NCBI GenBank assembly: GCA_000435195.1
Contig: FR880213.1
Coordinates: 1 to 5,827 of the forward strand
DNA length: 5,827 nucleotides
Source: Clostridium sp. CAG:169
GTDB taxonomy: Bacteria; Bacillota; Clostridia; Oscillospirales; Ruminococcaceae
Direction of reading: 5' to 3'
The translations under genes were made by a program, and so were the position numbers. Below the pieces are notes generated by a model, which worked only from the letters and a program-made list of their open reading frames with translations, was not told the origin of the DNA and did no database searches. Shown here piece by piece: positions 1-5,805 of this stretch (positions are counted from its first letter, which is position 1; every line of letters starts with the position of its first letter).

Positions 1-1532
1 TCCCACTCGATCGTTGCCGGTGGTTTAGAAGTGATGTCGTAGCAGATGCGGTTGATGTGGTCAACTTCATTGACGATGCGGACCGAAACCTTATCCAGCA
101 CCTCGTACGGGATGCGTGCCCAGTCGGCAGTCATAAAGTCGGAGGTGGTAACACCGCGCAGTGCGAGGGTATAGTCATAGGTTCGGAAATCGCCCATGAC
201 GCCGACCGAACGCATATCGGTCAGAACCGCAAAATACTGGTGGATGGATTTATCCAGACCCGCTTTGGCAATCTCATCGCGGAAGATGAAATCTGCTTCG
301 CGCAGGATGTCCAGCTTTTCTTTGGTAATCTCGCCGATGACGCGGATGGCAAGACCTGGACCCGGGAACGGCTGGCGGTTGACCAGATAATCCGGCAGAC
401 CCAGCTCTCTGCCCAGTGCGCGGACCTCGTCCTTGAACAGCAGGCGCAGCGGCTCGATGATTTCCTTGAAGTCGACATAGTCCGGCAGACCGCCGACATT
501 GTGGTGAGATTTGATGACAGCAGCATCACCGGTGCCGGATTCTACAACGTCAGCATAGATGGTGCCCTGTGCCAGAAAGTCGACCTTGCCAATCTTTTTG
601 GCTTCTTCCTCAAATACGCGGATAAATTCCTCGCCGATGATTTTGCGCTTTCTTTCCGGCTCGCTGACGCCAGCCAGCTTGGAGAGGAAACGCTCCTCTG
701 CGTTGACGCGAACAAAATTGATGTCGCCGTTACCGAATACCGCTTCGATCTCGTCGCCTTCGTTTTTGCGCATCAGACCGTGGTCAACAAAGATACAGGT
801 CAGCTGGTTGCCGATGGCTTTAGAGAGCAGCTTTGCAACGACCGAGCTGTCCACACCGCCGGAAAGAGCCAGCAGGACTTTGCCGTCTCCAACCTTCTGG
901 CGAACCTGTTCAATCGCAGTGTTGCAGTAGTCCTTCATGCTCCAGTCGCCCACAGCGCCGCAGACGTTGTACAGGAAGTTGCGCAGCATTCCGCTGCCGT
1001 TTTCGGTGTGCTCTACCTCCGGGTGATACTGGAAGCCGAACACCTTTTTCTCCAGGTTCTGCATAGCAGCAACCGGGCAGTGGTCGGTGTGCGCAATGCT
1101 GACAAAGCCTTCCGGCAGCGCTCCGACATAGTCCACATGGCTCATCCAGGTGACTGCCTCAGCCGGCAGCGACTGGAACAGCGGGGAAGTGGTATCGAAA
1201 TGGGTGGCTGTTTTTCCAAACTCGCGGGAAGGAGCGGTTTCCACCTTGCCGCCGAGGGTGTGCGCAATCAGCTGGCATCCATAGCACAGACCAAGCACCG
1301 GAATGCCCATCGAGAAGATAGCAGGGTCGATTTTAGGAGCGTTTTCTGCATAAACGCTGTTTGGACCGCCGGTGAAGATCAGACCGATCGGGGAGTAGGA
1401 ACGAATCTTTTCCACCGTAGCGGTTCTGAAGGGAATGATTTCGCAATAGACGCCCAGATCACGGACGCGGCGTGCAATCAGCTGGTTATACTGACCGCCA
1501 AAGTCCAGGATCAGCACGTTTTGATGTGACAT
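1..1532 (-). CDS. guaA: GMP synthase (glutamine-hydrolysing), 3' end just cut off by the window
   Basis: GuaA converts XMP to GMP using ATP and ammonia from glutamine, the last step of guanine nucleotide synthesis in the cytoplasm. The reading frame translates cleanly from the ATG at 1532. An N-terminal class I glutamine amidotransferase domain (about residues 1-190) has the nucleophile Cys83 in GLCYGCQ and the His170/Glu172 pair in YHPEVE. It is followed by an ATP pyrophosphatase domain with the P-loop SGGVDS at 224-229, and then the C-terminal dimerisation domain starting near PFPGPGLAIR at 388. Codon 510 is Trp and the window ends two bases into the next codon (GA-). The usual GuaA ending IEWE therefore implies a 511-residue protein with only one base and the stop missing. 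An AAAGGA ribosome binding site lies about 10 nt before the ATG and no other start is needed. The gene is divergent from the secreted-protein gene at 1814. A long open frame on the opposite strand is only a shadow. Confidence 0.97.
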   Translation of the reverse strand, partial: MSHQNVLILDFGGQYNQLIARRVRDLGVYCEIIPFRTATVEKIRSYSPIGLIFTGGPNSVYAENAPKIDPAIFSMGIPVLGLCYGCQLIAHTLGGKVETAPSREFGKTATHFDTTSPLFQSLPAEAVTWMSHVDYVGALPEGFVSIAHTDHCPVAAMQNLEKKVFGFQYHPEVEHTENGSGMLRNFLYNVCGAVGDWSMKDYCNTAIEQVRQKVGDGKVLLALSGGVDSSVVAKLLSKAIGNQLTCIFVDHGLMRKNEGDEIEAVFGNGDINFVRVNAEERFLSKLAGVSEPERKRKIIGEEFIRVFEEEAKKIGKVDFLAQGTIYADVVESGTGDAAVIKSHHNVGGLPDYVDFKEIIEPLRLLFKDEVRALGRELGLPDYLVNRQPFPGPGLAIRVIGEITKEKLDILREADFIFRDEIAKAGLDKSIHQYFAVLTDMRSVGVMGDFRTYDYTLALRGVTTSDFMTADWARIPYEVLDKVSVRIVNEVDHINRICYDITSKPPATIEW

Positions 1533-1579
1533 GAAGACACCATCCTTTCAGGGATAGAAAGTAAATTTATATACCTTAA

Positions 1580-1608
1580 ATTATAAGGGAGAAACGCACT
1601 TTTGTAAA
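1580..1608 (-). promoter_or_regulatory. sigma-A promoter of guaA
   Basis: On the minus strand TTTACA (1608-1603) and a perfect TATAAT (1585-1580) are separated by exactly 17 bp. Transcription should begin near 1573 and give a leader of only about 40 nt. That is too short for a purine riboswitch, and I see no riboswitch-like structure in it. A weak ATCC/GGAT pairing (1542-1555) could fold over the Shine-Dalgarno sequence, but its stem is only 4 bp. Confidence 0.8.
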
Positions 1609-1690
1609 TAACCGCAAGGCAAAAAGACCACAACAGAGGAAAACTCTGGAGGATTGCCGAAGATTTTGTCACAGCGATGCGCTTGAAATA

Positions 1691-1733
1691 GGAATTTTGT
1701 TGAAAAGCTTTGGAAGCATTCGACAAAAATTTC
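1691..1733 (+). repeat. long imperfect inverted repeat (hairpin) of unknown role
   Basis: TTTTGTTGAA (1695-1704) pairs with TTCGACAAAA (1719-1728) through ten positions with one G:U pair. An inner GCTT/AAGC stem (1707-1710 with 1714-1717) closes on the loop TGG. Four further outer positions can pair past a one-base bulge at 1729. Both wobble positions are G:U only if the plus strand is the RNA; on the minus strand they become A/C mismatches. The structure would therefore be best as plus-strand RNA in the 5' region of the gene at 1814. I could not find a convincing promoter upstream of it on that strand. It could instead be a DNA operator or a relic repeat. Confidence 0.45.
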
Positions 1734-1750
1734 AGCAGAAAGGATTGCCA

Positions 1751-1781
1751 TTGGTAGGCGTGCAAACAAAAGGAATACTAT
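1751..1781 (+). promoter_or_regulatory. weak candidate promoter for the secreted-protein gene
   Basis: TTGGTA (1751-1756) and TACTAT (1776-1781) are separated by 19 bp, longer than the optimum of 17. This would start transcription near 1788 and leave a leader of about 26 nt before the ATG at 1814. An AAGGA/TCCTT dyad (1770-1785) surrounds the proposed -10 and could be an operator. The match is much poorer than the other promoters in the window, so expression may be weak or activator-dependent, or the true promoter may lie elsewhere. Confidence 0.25.
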
Positions 1782-1813
1782 CCTTGAGAACAGCTGTGAA
1801 AGGATGAAGTAAA

Positions 1814-2545
1814 ATGAAACGAAGTTTTTTACAAAACAGCGCACGCAGGACGGCGTTTGTACTGGCGATGCTCCTGCTGCTGGGAGGAACACCGGTACAG
1901 GCGGCAGAAAACACCACCGCCTGCAAAAACCAACAGCCGTCGATGGAAAGCAGGGTCTGCCCGCTGCTGCTGCCGCCGGGCAACAGTGTGACCCTGTCGG
2001 CAGAATATCTGGAGATGCGGCTGGGACTGCCCGCAGGTGAGATTGCAGCTATCACCATCACCTCCCTGCCAAAACAGAGCGGCGGCAGGCTGATGCTCGA
2101 CGGTGTGGAGGTGCAGATGTACGACACCATCCTGCGCAGTGAACTGGACCGGCTGTGTTATGTGCAGGACGACAGCGCACAGCAAGCCGGCGCCGGATGG
2201 TTCAGCTTTATTCCGCTGTGCAAGGAAAGCACAAAAATTTGTGCGACCTTTCAAATCGGGCAGCAGCCGGACACTGCGCAGCGCCCGTTGGTGCAGGACG
2301 TCTTTTGCTGCACCAGCGGACAGACGCCGGTCTTTGCAGCGCTGTCCTGCTTGCAGGGGAAGGTGGTATACACCGTCCAGCGAAAGCCTGCCAAGGGCAG
2401 CGTTTGCTTTGCAGATGGGAAATGTGTCTACACGCCCAATGAGGGAACGCAGGGAACCGACCGTTTTGTGCTGACTGCGCTGGACGAACAGGGCGGAGTA
2501 TCGGCGCCCATCGAGGTGCAGGTGATGATTCGGTCGGAAGGATAG
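1814..2545 (+). CDS. secreted cysteine-rich protein with cadherin-like/bacterial Ig-like domains
   Basis: This is a 243-residue exported protein. It starts at an ATG preceded by AAAGGA with a 9-nt spacing. A Sec signal peptide is clear: basic KR and RR residues, a hydrophobic stretch at about 14-24, and the cleavage site VQA|AE after residue 30. The mature part seems to hold two beta-sandwich modules. Residues about 55-150 follow the pattern of CSPG/cadherin-like repeats (ITITSLP, then GGRLMLDGVEV, then LCYV and WFSFIP). Residues about 160-240 follow the Ig-like/cadherin pattern (VVYTVQRKPAKGSV, then GKCVYTP, then GTDRFVLTALDEQGG, then a final strand). Such modules usually serve in extracellular adhesion or scaffolding. 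No LPXTG motif, SLH domain or C-terminal membrane segment is present, so it should be released or held non-covalently. The mature part has ten cysteines (37, 49, 115, 136, 143, 165, 166, 179, 198, 204), unusual for a secreted protein of this group. Domain assignment is from pattern memory. The specific function is unknown. Confidence 0.85.
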   Translation: MKRSFLQNSARRTAFVLAMLLLLGGTPVQAAENTTACKNQQPSMESRVCPLLLPPGNSVTLSAEYLEMRLGLPAGEIAAITITSLPKQSGGRLMLDGVEVQMYDTILRSELDRLCYVQDDSAQQAGAGWFSFIPLCKESTKICATFQIGQQPDTAQRPLVQDVFCCTSGQTPVFAALSCLQGKVVYTVQRKPAKGSVCFADGKCVYTPNEGTQGTDRFVLTALDEQGGVSAPIEVQVMIRSEG

Positions 2546-2547
2546 GG

Positions 2548-2582
2548 AGAGCCGCAGTCAAACGACTGCGGCTCTTGTTTTT
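2548..2582 (+). terminator. intrinsic terminator after the secreted-protein gene
   Basis: A perfect 12-bp GC-rich stem (2548-2559 with 2564-2575) closes on the loop AAAC and runs into a T-rich tail (TCTTGTTTTT). It begins two bases after the TAG stop at 2543-2545. It should isolate this gene from the lipoprotein gene downstream, which has its own promoter. Confidence 0.9.
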
Positions 2583-2643
2583 ATAGATCGGATAAAATCG
2601 GGTCGAAATATTTGGAAAGTTCACCAAAAGCAGAGCGATTATA

Positions 2644-2672
2644 TTGAAAAATAATATTATTCAGAATATAAT
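2644..2672 (+). promoter_or_regulatory. sigma-A promoter of the lipoprotein gene, with AT palindrome in the spacer
   Basis: TTGAAA (2644-2649) and a perfect TATAAT (2667-2672) are 17 bp apart. Transcription should start near 2679, leaving a leader of about 24 nt that consists mainly of the AGGAAGG ribosome binding site (2687-2693). A perfect 12-base palindrome, AATAATATTATT (2650-2661), fills most of the spacer and could be a repressor site. It could also be chance in a very AT-rich stretch. Confidence 0.8.
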
Positions 2673-2703
2673 ATAAAAAAACAAAAAGGAAGGTACAAAA
2701 TAG

Positions 2704-3906
2704 ATGAAAAAACTTTCTGTACTGCTGGCTTTGCTGTTGGTGCTGAGTATCTGTTTGACCGGATGTCAGCCGCAGCGGATGGGTGTGGAGGAATATCTGC
2801 AACGGTACGCGACCAAGCTGGAATGGGAAAACGGAATCACCAACCGGGCGTTTGGTAATGCGGATTATCGCGTCTTTTTAAGCGGGGAAACGCACGCCAA
2901 GCAAAAGGGTTATGAAGCCAAAAAACTGCTGATTCAGTATTTTCACGAGAAGCAGAAGGTGGATTATCTGATTTTTGAAATAGGCATGGGACACGGCTTC
3001 CTGATGGATGATTATATTCGAACGGGGAATGAGGAAAACCTGCGATTTTTCCTGGAGGAGCTCAAGGGGACAATGGCATATTCGCAGGAGGAGTATGAAT
3101 TCTGGCAGTGGCTGTACGAATACAACCAACAGCAGCCACAGAAGCACAAGCTGCACGTCCTTGGGCTGGACATCGAGTTTCAGGCAAACTCCAGCGCACG
3201 CGGCTTATCGCTGCTGCTGGACGAGAGTGTGACACCGGCACAGGAGATTCGAACGCTGATTGAAAAGCTCAAAACATCGGATGGGGAGGCGCTGGGAAAA
3301 CTTCCGAAGGCGATGGAGCAGTATCCGCAGGAGATGCAGGAGGCGTTTGGAGAAAATTTTGCGTGGGCACAGCAGTATGCCAAGAATATAACGGCGACGG
3401 TTACATTTTATCAGGTGCGCAAGGAAACAGAAGATGAAGAGCAGGCGCACCGGGTGCGGGATGATGCGATGACAGAAAAGCTCTGCTTTGCAATCGAGCA
3501 GCTGCCGAAGCAGGCAAAATTTTTCGGGCAGTTTGGCAATGCGCACGTCCTGCAAAAAGATACCGCAGCGGATGGGTACAATCTGGACTACCATCGTTTT
3601 GCAACACAGTTGCAGGAGGAAGATTCTCCGGTAAAAGGGCAGGTCTGCTCCATCTATATGGCATTTCCGCACAAAAATGTGATGGCGCCTTCCGGTTATG
3701 CCTTCCCATCCAACAAAACCCTTCCGTTCGAGCTGTTTGAGGATTACTTTGGGCAGGACACCCTCATCCCGCTGGATGAAAAGGGCAGTCCGTTTGTACA
3801 TGGAGAAGGAGAAGAAGCGACCGATCCTGCCGCAGGATTGACCGATTATTTTCAAAAGGTGATGCTGCTGCCCGGCTCGAAGGATGCGATTCCTTATCAG
3901 GGGTAG
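2704..3906 (+). CDS. erythromycin-esterase-like lipoprotein (Ere/TIKI/ChaN superfamily)
   Basis: This is a 400-residue protein with a lipoprotein signal peptide: MKK, a hydrophobic run at about 4-17, and the lipobox LTGC with Cys21. It should be anchored to the outer face of the membrane. The body follows the order of conserved motifs of the erythromycin esterase family: GETH at 61-64 (Glu62, His64), then FEIG with Glu92, an amphipathic stretch with YEFWQWLYEYN at 131-141, LGLD at 153-156, HRVRDDAMTEKL at 249-260, and GNAHV with His281. In that family the early Glu/His pair, the second Glu and the late His line the active site of a hydrolase. All are present, so an active enzyme is likely. 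The length is close to the family norm of about 400. The substrate cannot be read from the sequence. Macrolide cleavage is possible but not implied, since many relatives have no known resistance role. The gene forms its own unit with a promoter at 2644 and a terminator at 3923. The strong AGGAAGG site supports this start. Confidence 0.85.
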   Translation: MKKLSVLLALLLVLSICLTGCQPQRMGVEEYLQRYATKLEWENGITNRAFGNADYRVFLSGETHAKQKGYEAKKLLIQYFHEKQKVDYLIFEIGMGHGFLMDDYIRTGNEENLRFFLEELKGTMAYSQEEYEFWQWLYEYNQQQPQKHKLHVLGLDIEFQANSSARGLSLLLDESVTPAQEIRTLIEKLKTSDGEALGKLPKAMEQYPQEMQEAFGENFAWAQQYAKNITATVTFYQVRKETEDEEQAHRVRDDAMTEKLCFAIEQLPKQAKFFGQFGNAHVLQKDTAADGYNLDYHRFATQLQEEDSPVKGQVCSIYMAFPHKNVMAPSGYAFPSNKTLPFELFEDYFGQDTLIPLDEKGSPFVHGEGEEATDPAAGLTDYFQKVMLLPGSKDAIPYQG

Positions 3907-3910
3907 ATTG

Positions 3911-3974
3911 GCAGAAAAACAACAGCAGAGGAATGTTCCGTGCGGAACATTCCTCTGCTGCTTTGTGATGTTTT
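3911..3974. terminator. bidirectional intrinsic terminator between convergent genes
   Basis: A perfect 18-bp inverted repeat (3923-3940 with 3943-3960) has only TG between its arms, so the real loop will open a pair or more. It lies between the lipoprotein stop at 3904-3906 and the glyQS stop at 4016-4018. The minus-strand exit is followed at once by TTGTTTTTC, so it is a good terminator for glyQS. The plus-strand exit has only CTTTGTGATGTTTT and is weaker. A smaller CTGTTT/AAACAG stem lies at 3977-3993, on the glyQS side. Confidence 0.85.
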
Positions 3975-4015
3975 ACCTGTTTCAATAAAACAGTGTCCGG
4001 CTTTAAGCTGGTCTG

Positions 4016-5398
4016 CTAGAATTTCAGCTTTTTGATGATGTAGTGGGTCAAATCCTTCATCGGGATTCTTTCCTGCTGCATGGTGTCGCGGTCGCGAACG
4101 GTGACACAGCCGTCTTCCTTCGACTCAAAGTCGTAGGTGATGCAGAACGGGGTGCCGATTTCGTCCTGACGGCGGTAGCGTTTACCGATGGAGCCGGCTT
4201 CATCGTAATCGACCATGAAGTGTTCGCTCAGCTCGGCGTACAGGGCAGAAGCTTCCTCCGACAGTTTCTTGGAGAGCGGCAGGACGCAGGCTTTAAACGG
4301 AGCCAGTGCCGGATGCAGGTGCATGACCACACGGGTGTCGTTCTTTTCTGCATCCACGACCTCTTCGTCGTATGCTTCGCACAGGAATGCCAGTACCACA
4401 CGGTCAGCGCCCAGAGAAGGCTCGATGCAGTATGGGATGTAATGCTCGTTGGTTTCCTGGTCAAAGTATTCCAGCGGTTTGCCGGAGTGCTCGCTGTGGC
4501 GGGACAGGTCGTAGTTGGTGCGGTCTGCAATTCCCCACAGTTCTCCCCAGCCGAACGGGAAGAGGTATTCAAAGTCGGTGGTTGCTTTGGAGTAGAAGGA
4601 AAGCTCTTCTTTCTCATGGTCGCGCAGGCGCAGGTTTTCGTCGGTCATGCCCAGATCGAGCAGCCATTTGTGGCAGAAGTCCTTCCAGTACTGGAACCAT
4701 TCGAGGTCGGTGTCCGGTTTGCAGAAGAATTCCAGCTCCATCTGCTCAAATTCGCGGGTACGGAAGGTAAAGTTTCCGGGAGTGATCTCGTTACGGAAGG
4801 ATTTACCGACCTGTGCGATACCGAACGGCAGCTTTTTGCGGGTGGTGCGCTGAACATTGGCAAAGTTTACAAAGATACCCTGTGCGGTTTCCGGGCGCAG
4901 ATAGATCTGGCTCTTGGCATCCTCGGTGACACCCTGGAAGGTTTTGAACATCAGGTTGAACTGGCGGATGTCGGTAAAGTTGGTGCTGCCGCAGTTCGGG
5001 CATTTGATGCCGTTTTCCTTGATGAAGTCCATCATCTGCTCGTTGCTCCAGCCGTCGGCGGATTTGCCGGTGAAGTCTTCAATCAGCTTGTCGGCGCGAT
5101 GACGGGTCTTGCAGTCCTTGCAGTCCATCAGTGGGTCGGAGAAGCCGCCTACATGACCGGTTGCAACCCAGACCTCCGGGTTCATCAGGATGGCGCTGTC
5201 CAGACCGACGTTGTATGGGGACTGCTGGACAAAGCGTTTCCACCAGGCGCGTTTGACGTTGTTTTTCAGCTCAACACCCAACGGACCGTAGTCCCATGTG
5301 TTGGAAAGACCGCCGTAGATTTCGGAGCCTGCAAAGATAAAGCCTCTGCCTTTGCACAGAGAAACGATTTTTTCCATTGTTTTTTCGTTGTTGTTCAT
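4016..5398 (-). CDS. glyQS: glycyl-tRNA synthetase, single-chain homodimeric (alpha2) type
   Basis: This class II aminoacyl-tRNA synthetase charges tRNA-Gly with glycine in the cytoplasm using ATP. It is the one-chain, eukaryote/archaea-like type (as in Staphylococcus), not the alpha2-beta2 GlyQ/GlyS type. Residue numbers here count from the GTG one codon upstream. Visible are GRGFIFAGSEIYGG (18-31), DYGPLG (37-42), GHVGGFSDPL (82-91), and a zinc-binding insertion with Cys94/Cys97 and Cys134/Cys137. Next come LRPETAQG (168-175), class II motif 2 around RNEI (203-206) to FRTREFEQ (213-220), motif 3 in EPSLGADR (327-334), and a C-terminal anticodon-binding domain from about 355. I start it at ATG 5398 (460 residues). 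The in-frame GTG at 5401 directly before it is less well spaced from the AAGGAGG site. The gene converges on the lipoprotein gene and diverges from tRNA-Pro. No catalytic motif is damaged. Confidence 0.97.
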   Translation of the reverse strand: MNNNEKTMEKIVSLCKGRGFIFAGSEIYGGLSNTWDYGPLGVELKNNVKRAWWKRFVQQSPYNVGLDSAILMNPEVWVATGHVGGFSDPLMDCKDCKTRHRADKLIEDFTGKSADGWSNEQMMDFIKENGIKCPNCGSTNFTDIRQFNLMFKTFQGVTEDAKSQIYLRPETAQGIFVNFANVQRTTRKKLPFGIAQVGKSFRNEITPGNFTFRTREFEQMELEFFCKPDTDLEWFQYWKDFCHKWLLDLGMTDENLRLRDHEKEELSFYSKATTDFEYLFPFGWGELWGIADRTNYDLSRHSEHSGKPLEYFDQETNEHYIPYCIEPSLGADRVVLAFLCEAYDEEVVDAEKNDTRVVMHLHPALAPFKACVLPLSKKLSEEASALYAELSEHFMVDYDEAGSIGKRYRRQDEIGTPFCITYDFESKEDGCVTVRDRDTMQQERIPMKDLTHYIIKKLKF

Positions 5399-5406
5399 CA
5401 CAAATT

Positions 5407-5413
5407 CCTCCTT
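5407..5413 (-). promoter_or_regulatory. ribosome binding site of glyQS, deciding between GTG and ATG starts
   Basis: AAGGAGG (5413-5407 on the minus strand) is a full Shine-Dalgarno match. It leaves 8 nt to the ATG at 5398 but only 5 nt to the GTG at 5401, so the ATG is favoured. Confidence 0.85.
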
Positions 5414-5436
5414 CTATTTATTAAAGAGTAAAGAAA

Positions 5437-5450
5437 ATCTGCTCTCAGAT
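5437..5450 (-). other. small leader hairpin followed by a T-rich run
   Basis: In the glyQS leader RNA, ATCTG and CAGAT form a 5-bp stem with loop AGAG, followed by TTTCTTT. This looks like a minimal terminator or attenuator, but the stem is short and only two of its pairs are G:C. Chance is a fair explanation. Confidence 0.2.
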
Positions 5451-5496
5451 AACCTTATGAAATGCTGTCGGATGCCAATGAAAAGAAAGCCTTCAT

Positions 5497-5516
5497 ATTG
5501 TTTAATGATAAACAAT
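5497..5516. repeat. 8-bp inverted repeat centred on the glyQS -10 box, possible operator
   Basis: ATTGTTTA and TAAACAAT are perfect complements separated by four bases. The four-base centre is TCAT on the minus strand, which is part of the -10 hexamer TATCAT. A dimeric DNA-binding protein on this site would block RNA polymerase. The repeat is AT-rich, so the operator reading is inference. Confidence 0.4.
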
Positions 5517-5533
5517 TTTAGGGTGGAAGTCAA
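5505..5533 (-). promoter_or_regulatory. sigma-A promoter of glyQS
   Basis: On the minus strand TTGACT (5533-5528) and TATCAT (5510-5505) match the consensus at five of six positions each, with exactly 17 bp between them. Transcription should start near 5498, leaving a leader of about 100 nt before the ATG. The leader is too short for a T-box, and I find no T-box core motif in it. Confidence 0.75.
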
Positions 5534-5594
5534 GGGAAGAGAGCGACAAACCGCCTGTTTATGCGGAAAATGTTGCCTGTTTTGGACGCTGAGC

Positions 5595-5630
5595 AAAAAA
5601 ATTGAAAAAAGATAAAAAAAGATGAAAAAA
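5595..5630 (+). promoter_or_regulatory. phased A-tracts (UP-element-like, probably bent DNA) upstream of the tRNA promoter
   Basis: Four runs of A lie at 5595-5601, 5605-5610, 5614-5620 and 5625-5630. Their starts are 10, 9 and 11 bp apart, close to one helical turn, and the last ends 4 bp before the -35 box. A-tracts in this position are known to bind the C-terminal domains of the RNA polymerase alpha subunit and to bend DNA, as at strong stable-RNA promoters. Measured from the expected start they cover about -76 to -41. Confidence 0.7.
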
Positions 5631-5634
5631 GGTG

Positions 5635-5663
5635 TTGACAAAATGGAATGGATGCGATATAAT
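5635..5663 (+). promoter_or_regulatory. perfect-consensus sigma-A promoter of tRNA-Pro
   Basis: TTGACA (5635-5640) and TATAAT (5658-5663) are both exact matches with exactly 17 bp between them. The expected start near 5670 lies about 8 nt before the mature tRNA end. Together with the phased A-tracts this should be a very strong stable-RNA promoter. Confidence 0.92.
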
Positions 5664-5678
5664 AACAAACGTGCTCGA

Positions 5679-5755
5679 CGAGGCGTAGCTCAGTTTGGTA
5701 GAGTGCTTGGTTTGGGACCAAGATGCCGCAGGTTCAAGTCCTGTCGCCTCGACCA
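5679..5755 (+). tRNA. tRNA-Pro (anticodon TGG), CCA encoded
   Basis: The 77-nt gene folds as a full cloverleaf. The acceptor stem is CGAGGCG (5679-5685) with CGCCTCG (5745-5751), followed by discriminator A and an encoded CCA (5753-5755). The D arm is TAGCTCAGTTTGGTAGAG. The anticodon stem is CTTGG (5706-5710) with CCAAG (5718-5722) and loop TTTGGGA, giving anticodon TGG at 5713-5715. The T arm is GCAGG/CCTGT with loop TTCAAGT. The C1-G72 pair, A73 and G at position 37 are the usual identity features of bacterial tRNA-Pro. No variable-arm or stem defect is seen. No terminator follows it before the next promoter. Confidence 0.98.
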
Positions 5756-5776
5756 TAAAAAGTTTAGTGCGAACTA

Positions 5777-5805
5777 TTGACATTGGATTCGATGTCTGCT
5801 ATAAT
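5777..5805 (+). promoter_or_regulatory. second perfect-consensus promoter reading off the right edge
   Basis: TTGACA (5777-5782) and TATAAT (5800-5805) are exact and 17 bp apart. Transcription should start near 5812, with only about 15 nt of the transcript inside the window, so its gene is not visible. Given the form of the promoter and its nearness to tRNA-Pro, another stable RNA gene is a reasonable guess. Confidence 0.85.

Noticed and set aside
57..1529. 490-codon open frame on the plus strand across guaA
   Set aside because: It lies fully antisense to guaA, which has every catalytic motif on the other strand. The antisense translation shows no recognisable domain and has no ribosome binding site. 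Third-position GC bias explains the lack of stops.
1533..1573. Possible purine riboswitch before guaA
   Set aside because: The predicted leader is only about 40 nt and contains no three-way-junction-like pairing, so there is no room for the aptamer.
1632..1650. CAGAG/CTCTG hairpin in the guaA upstream spacer
   Set aside because: The stem is only 5 bp with no T-run directly after it on either strand, and no gene ends nearby that would need a terminator.
1829..2254. Minus-strand frames (also 1732-2130 and 2208-2627) over the secreted-protein gene
   Set aside because: They overlap a gene with a clear signal peptide, ribosome binding site and terminator, and their translations show no recognisable domain.
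4043..5431. 462-codon open frame on the plus strand across glyQS
   Set aside because: It is a shadow of glyQS for the same reason, starting inside the glyQS coding sequence and ending in its upstream region with no promoter or ribosome binding site of its own.
5551..5582. Direct repeat GCCTGTTT (5553-5560 and 5575-5582) and a CCGC/GCGG stem (5551-5566)
   Set aside because: An 8-base repeat and a 4-bp stem with an 8-base loop are expected by chance in a spacer of this size, and neither aligns with a promoter element.
5559..5783. 74-codon minus-strand frame containing EATGLEPAASWSQTK
   Set aside because: This peptide is the translation of the antisense strand of a tRNA-Pro gene. It is a well-known false protein in databases and should not be annotated here.
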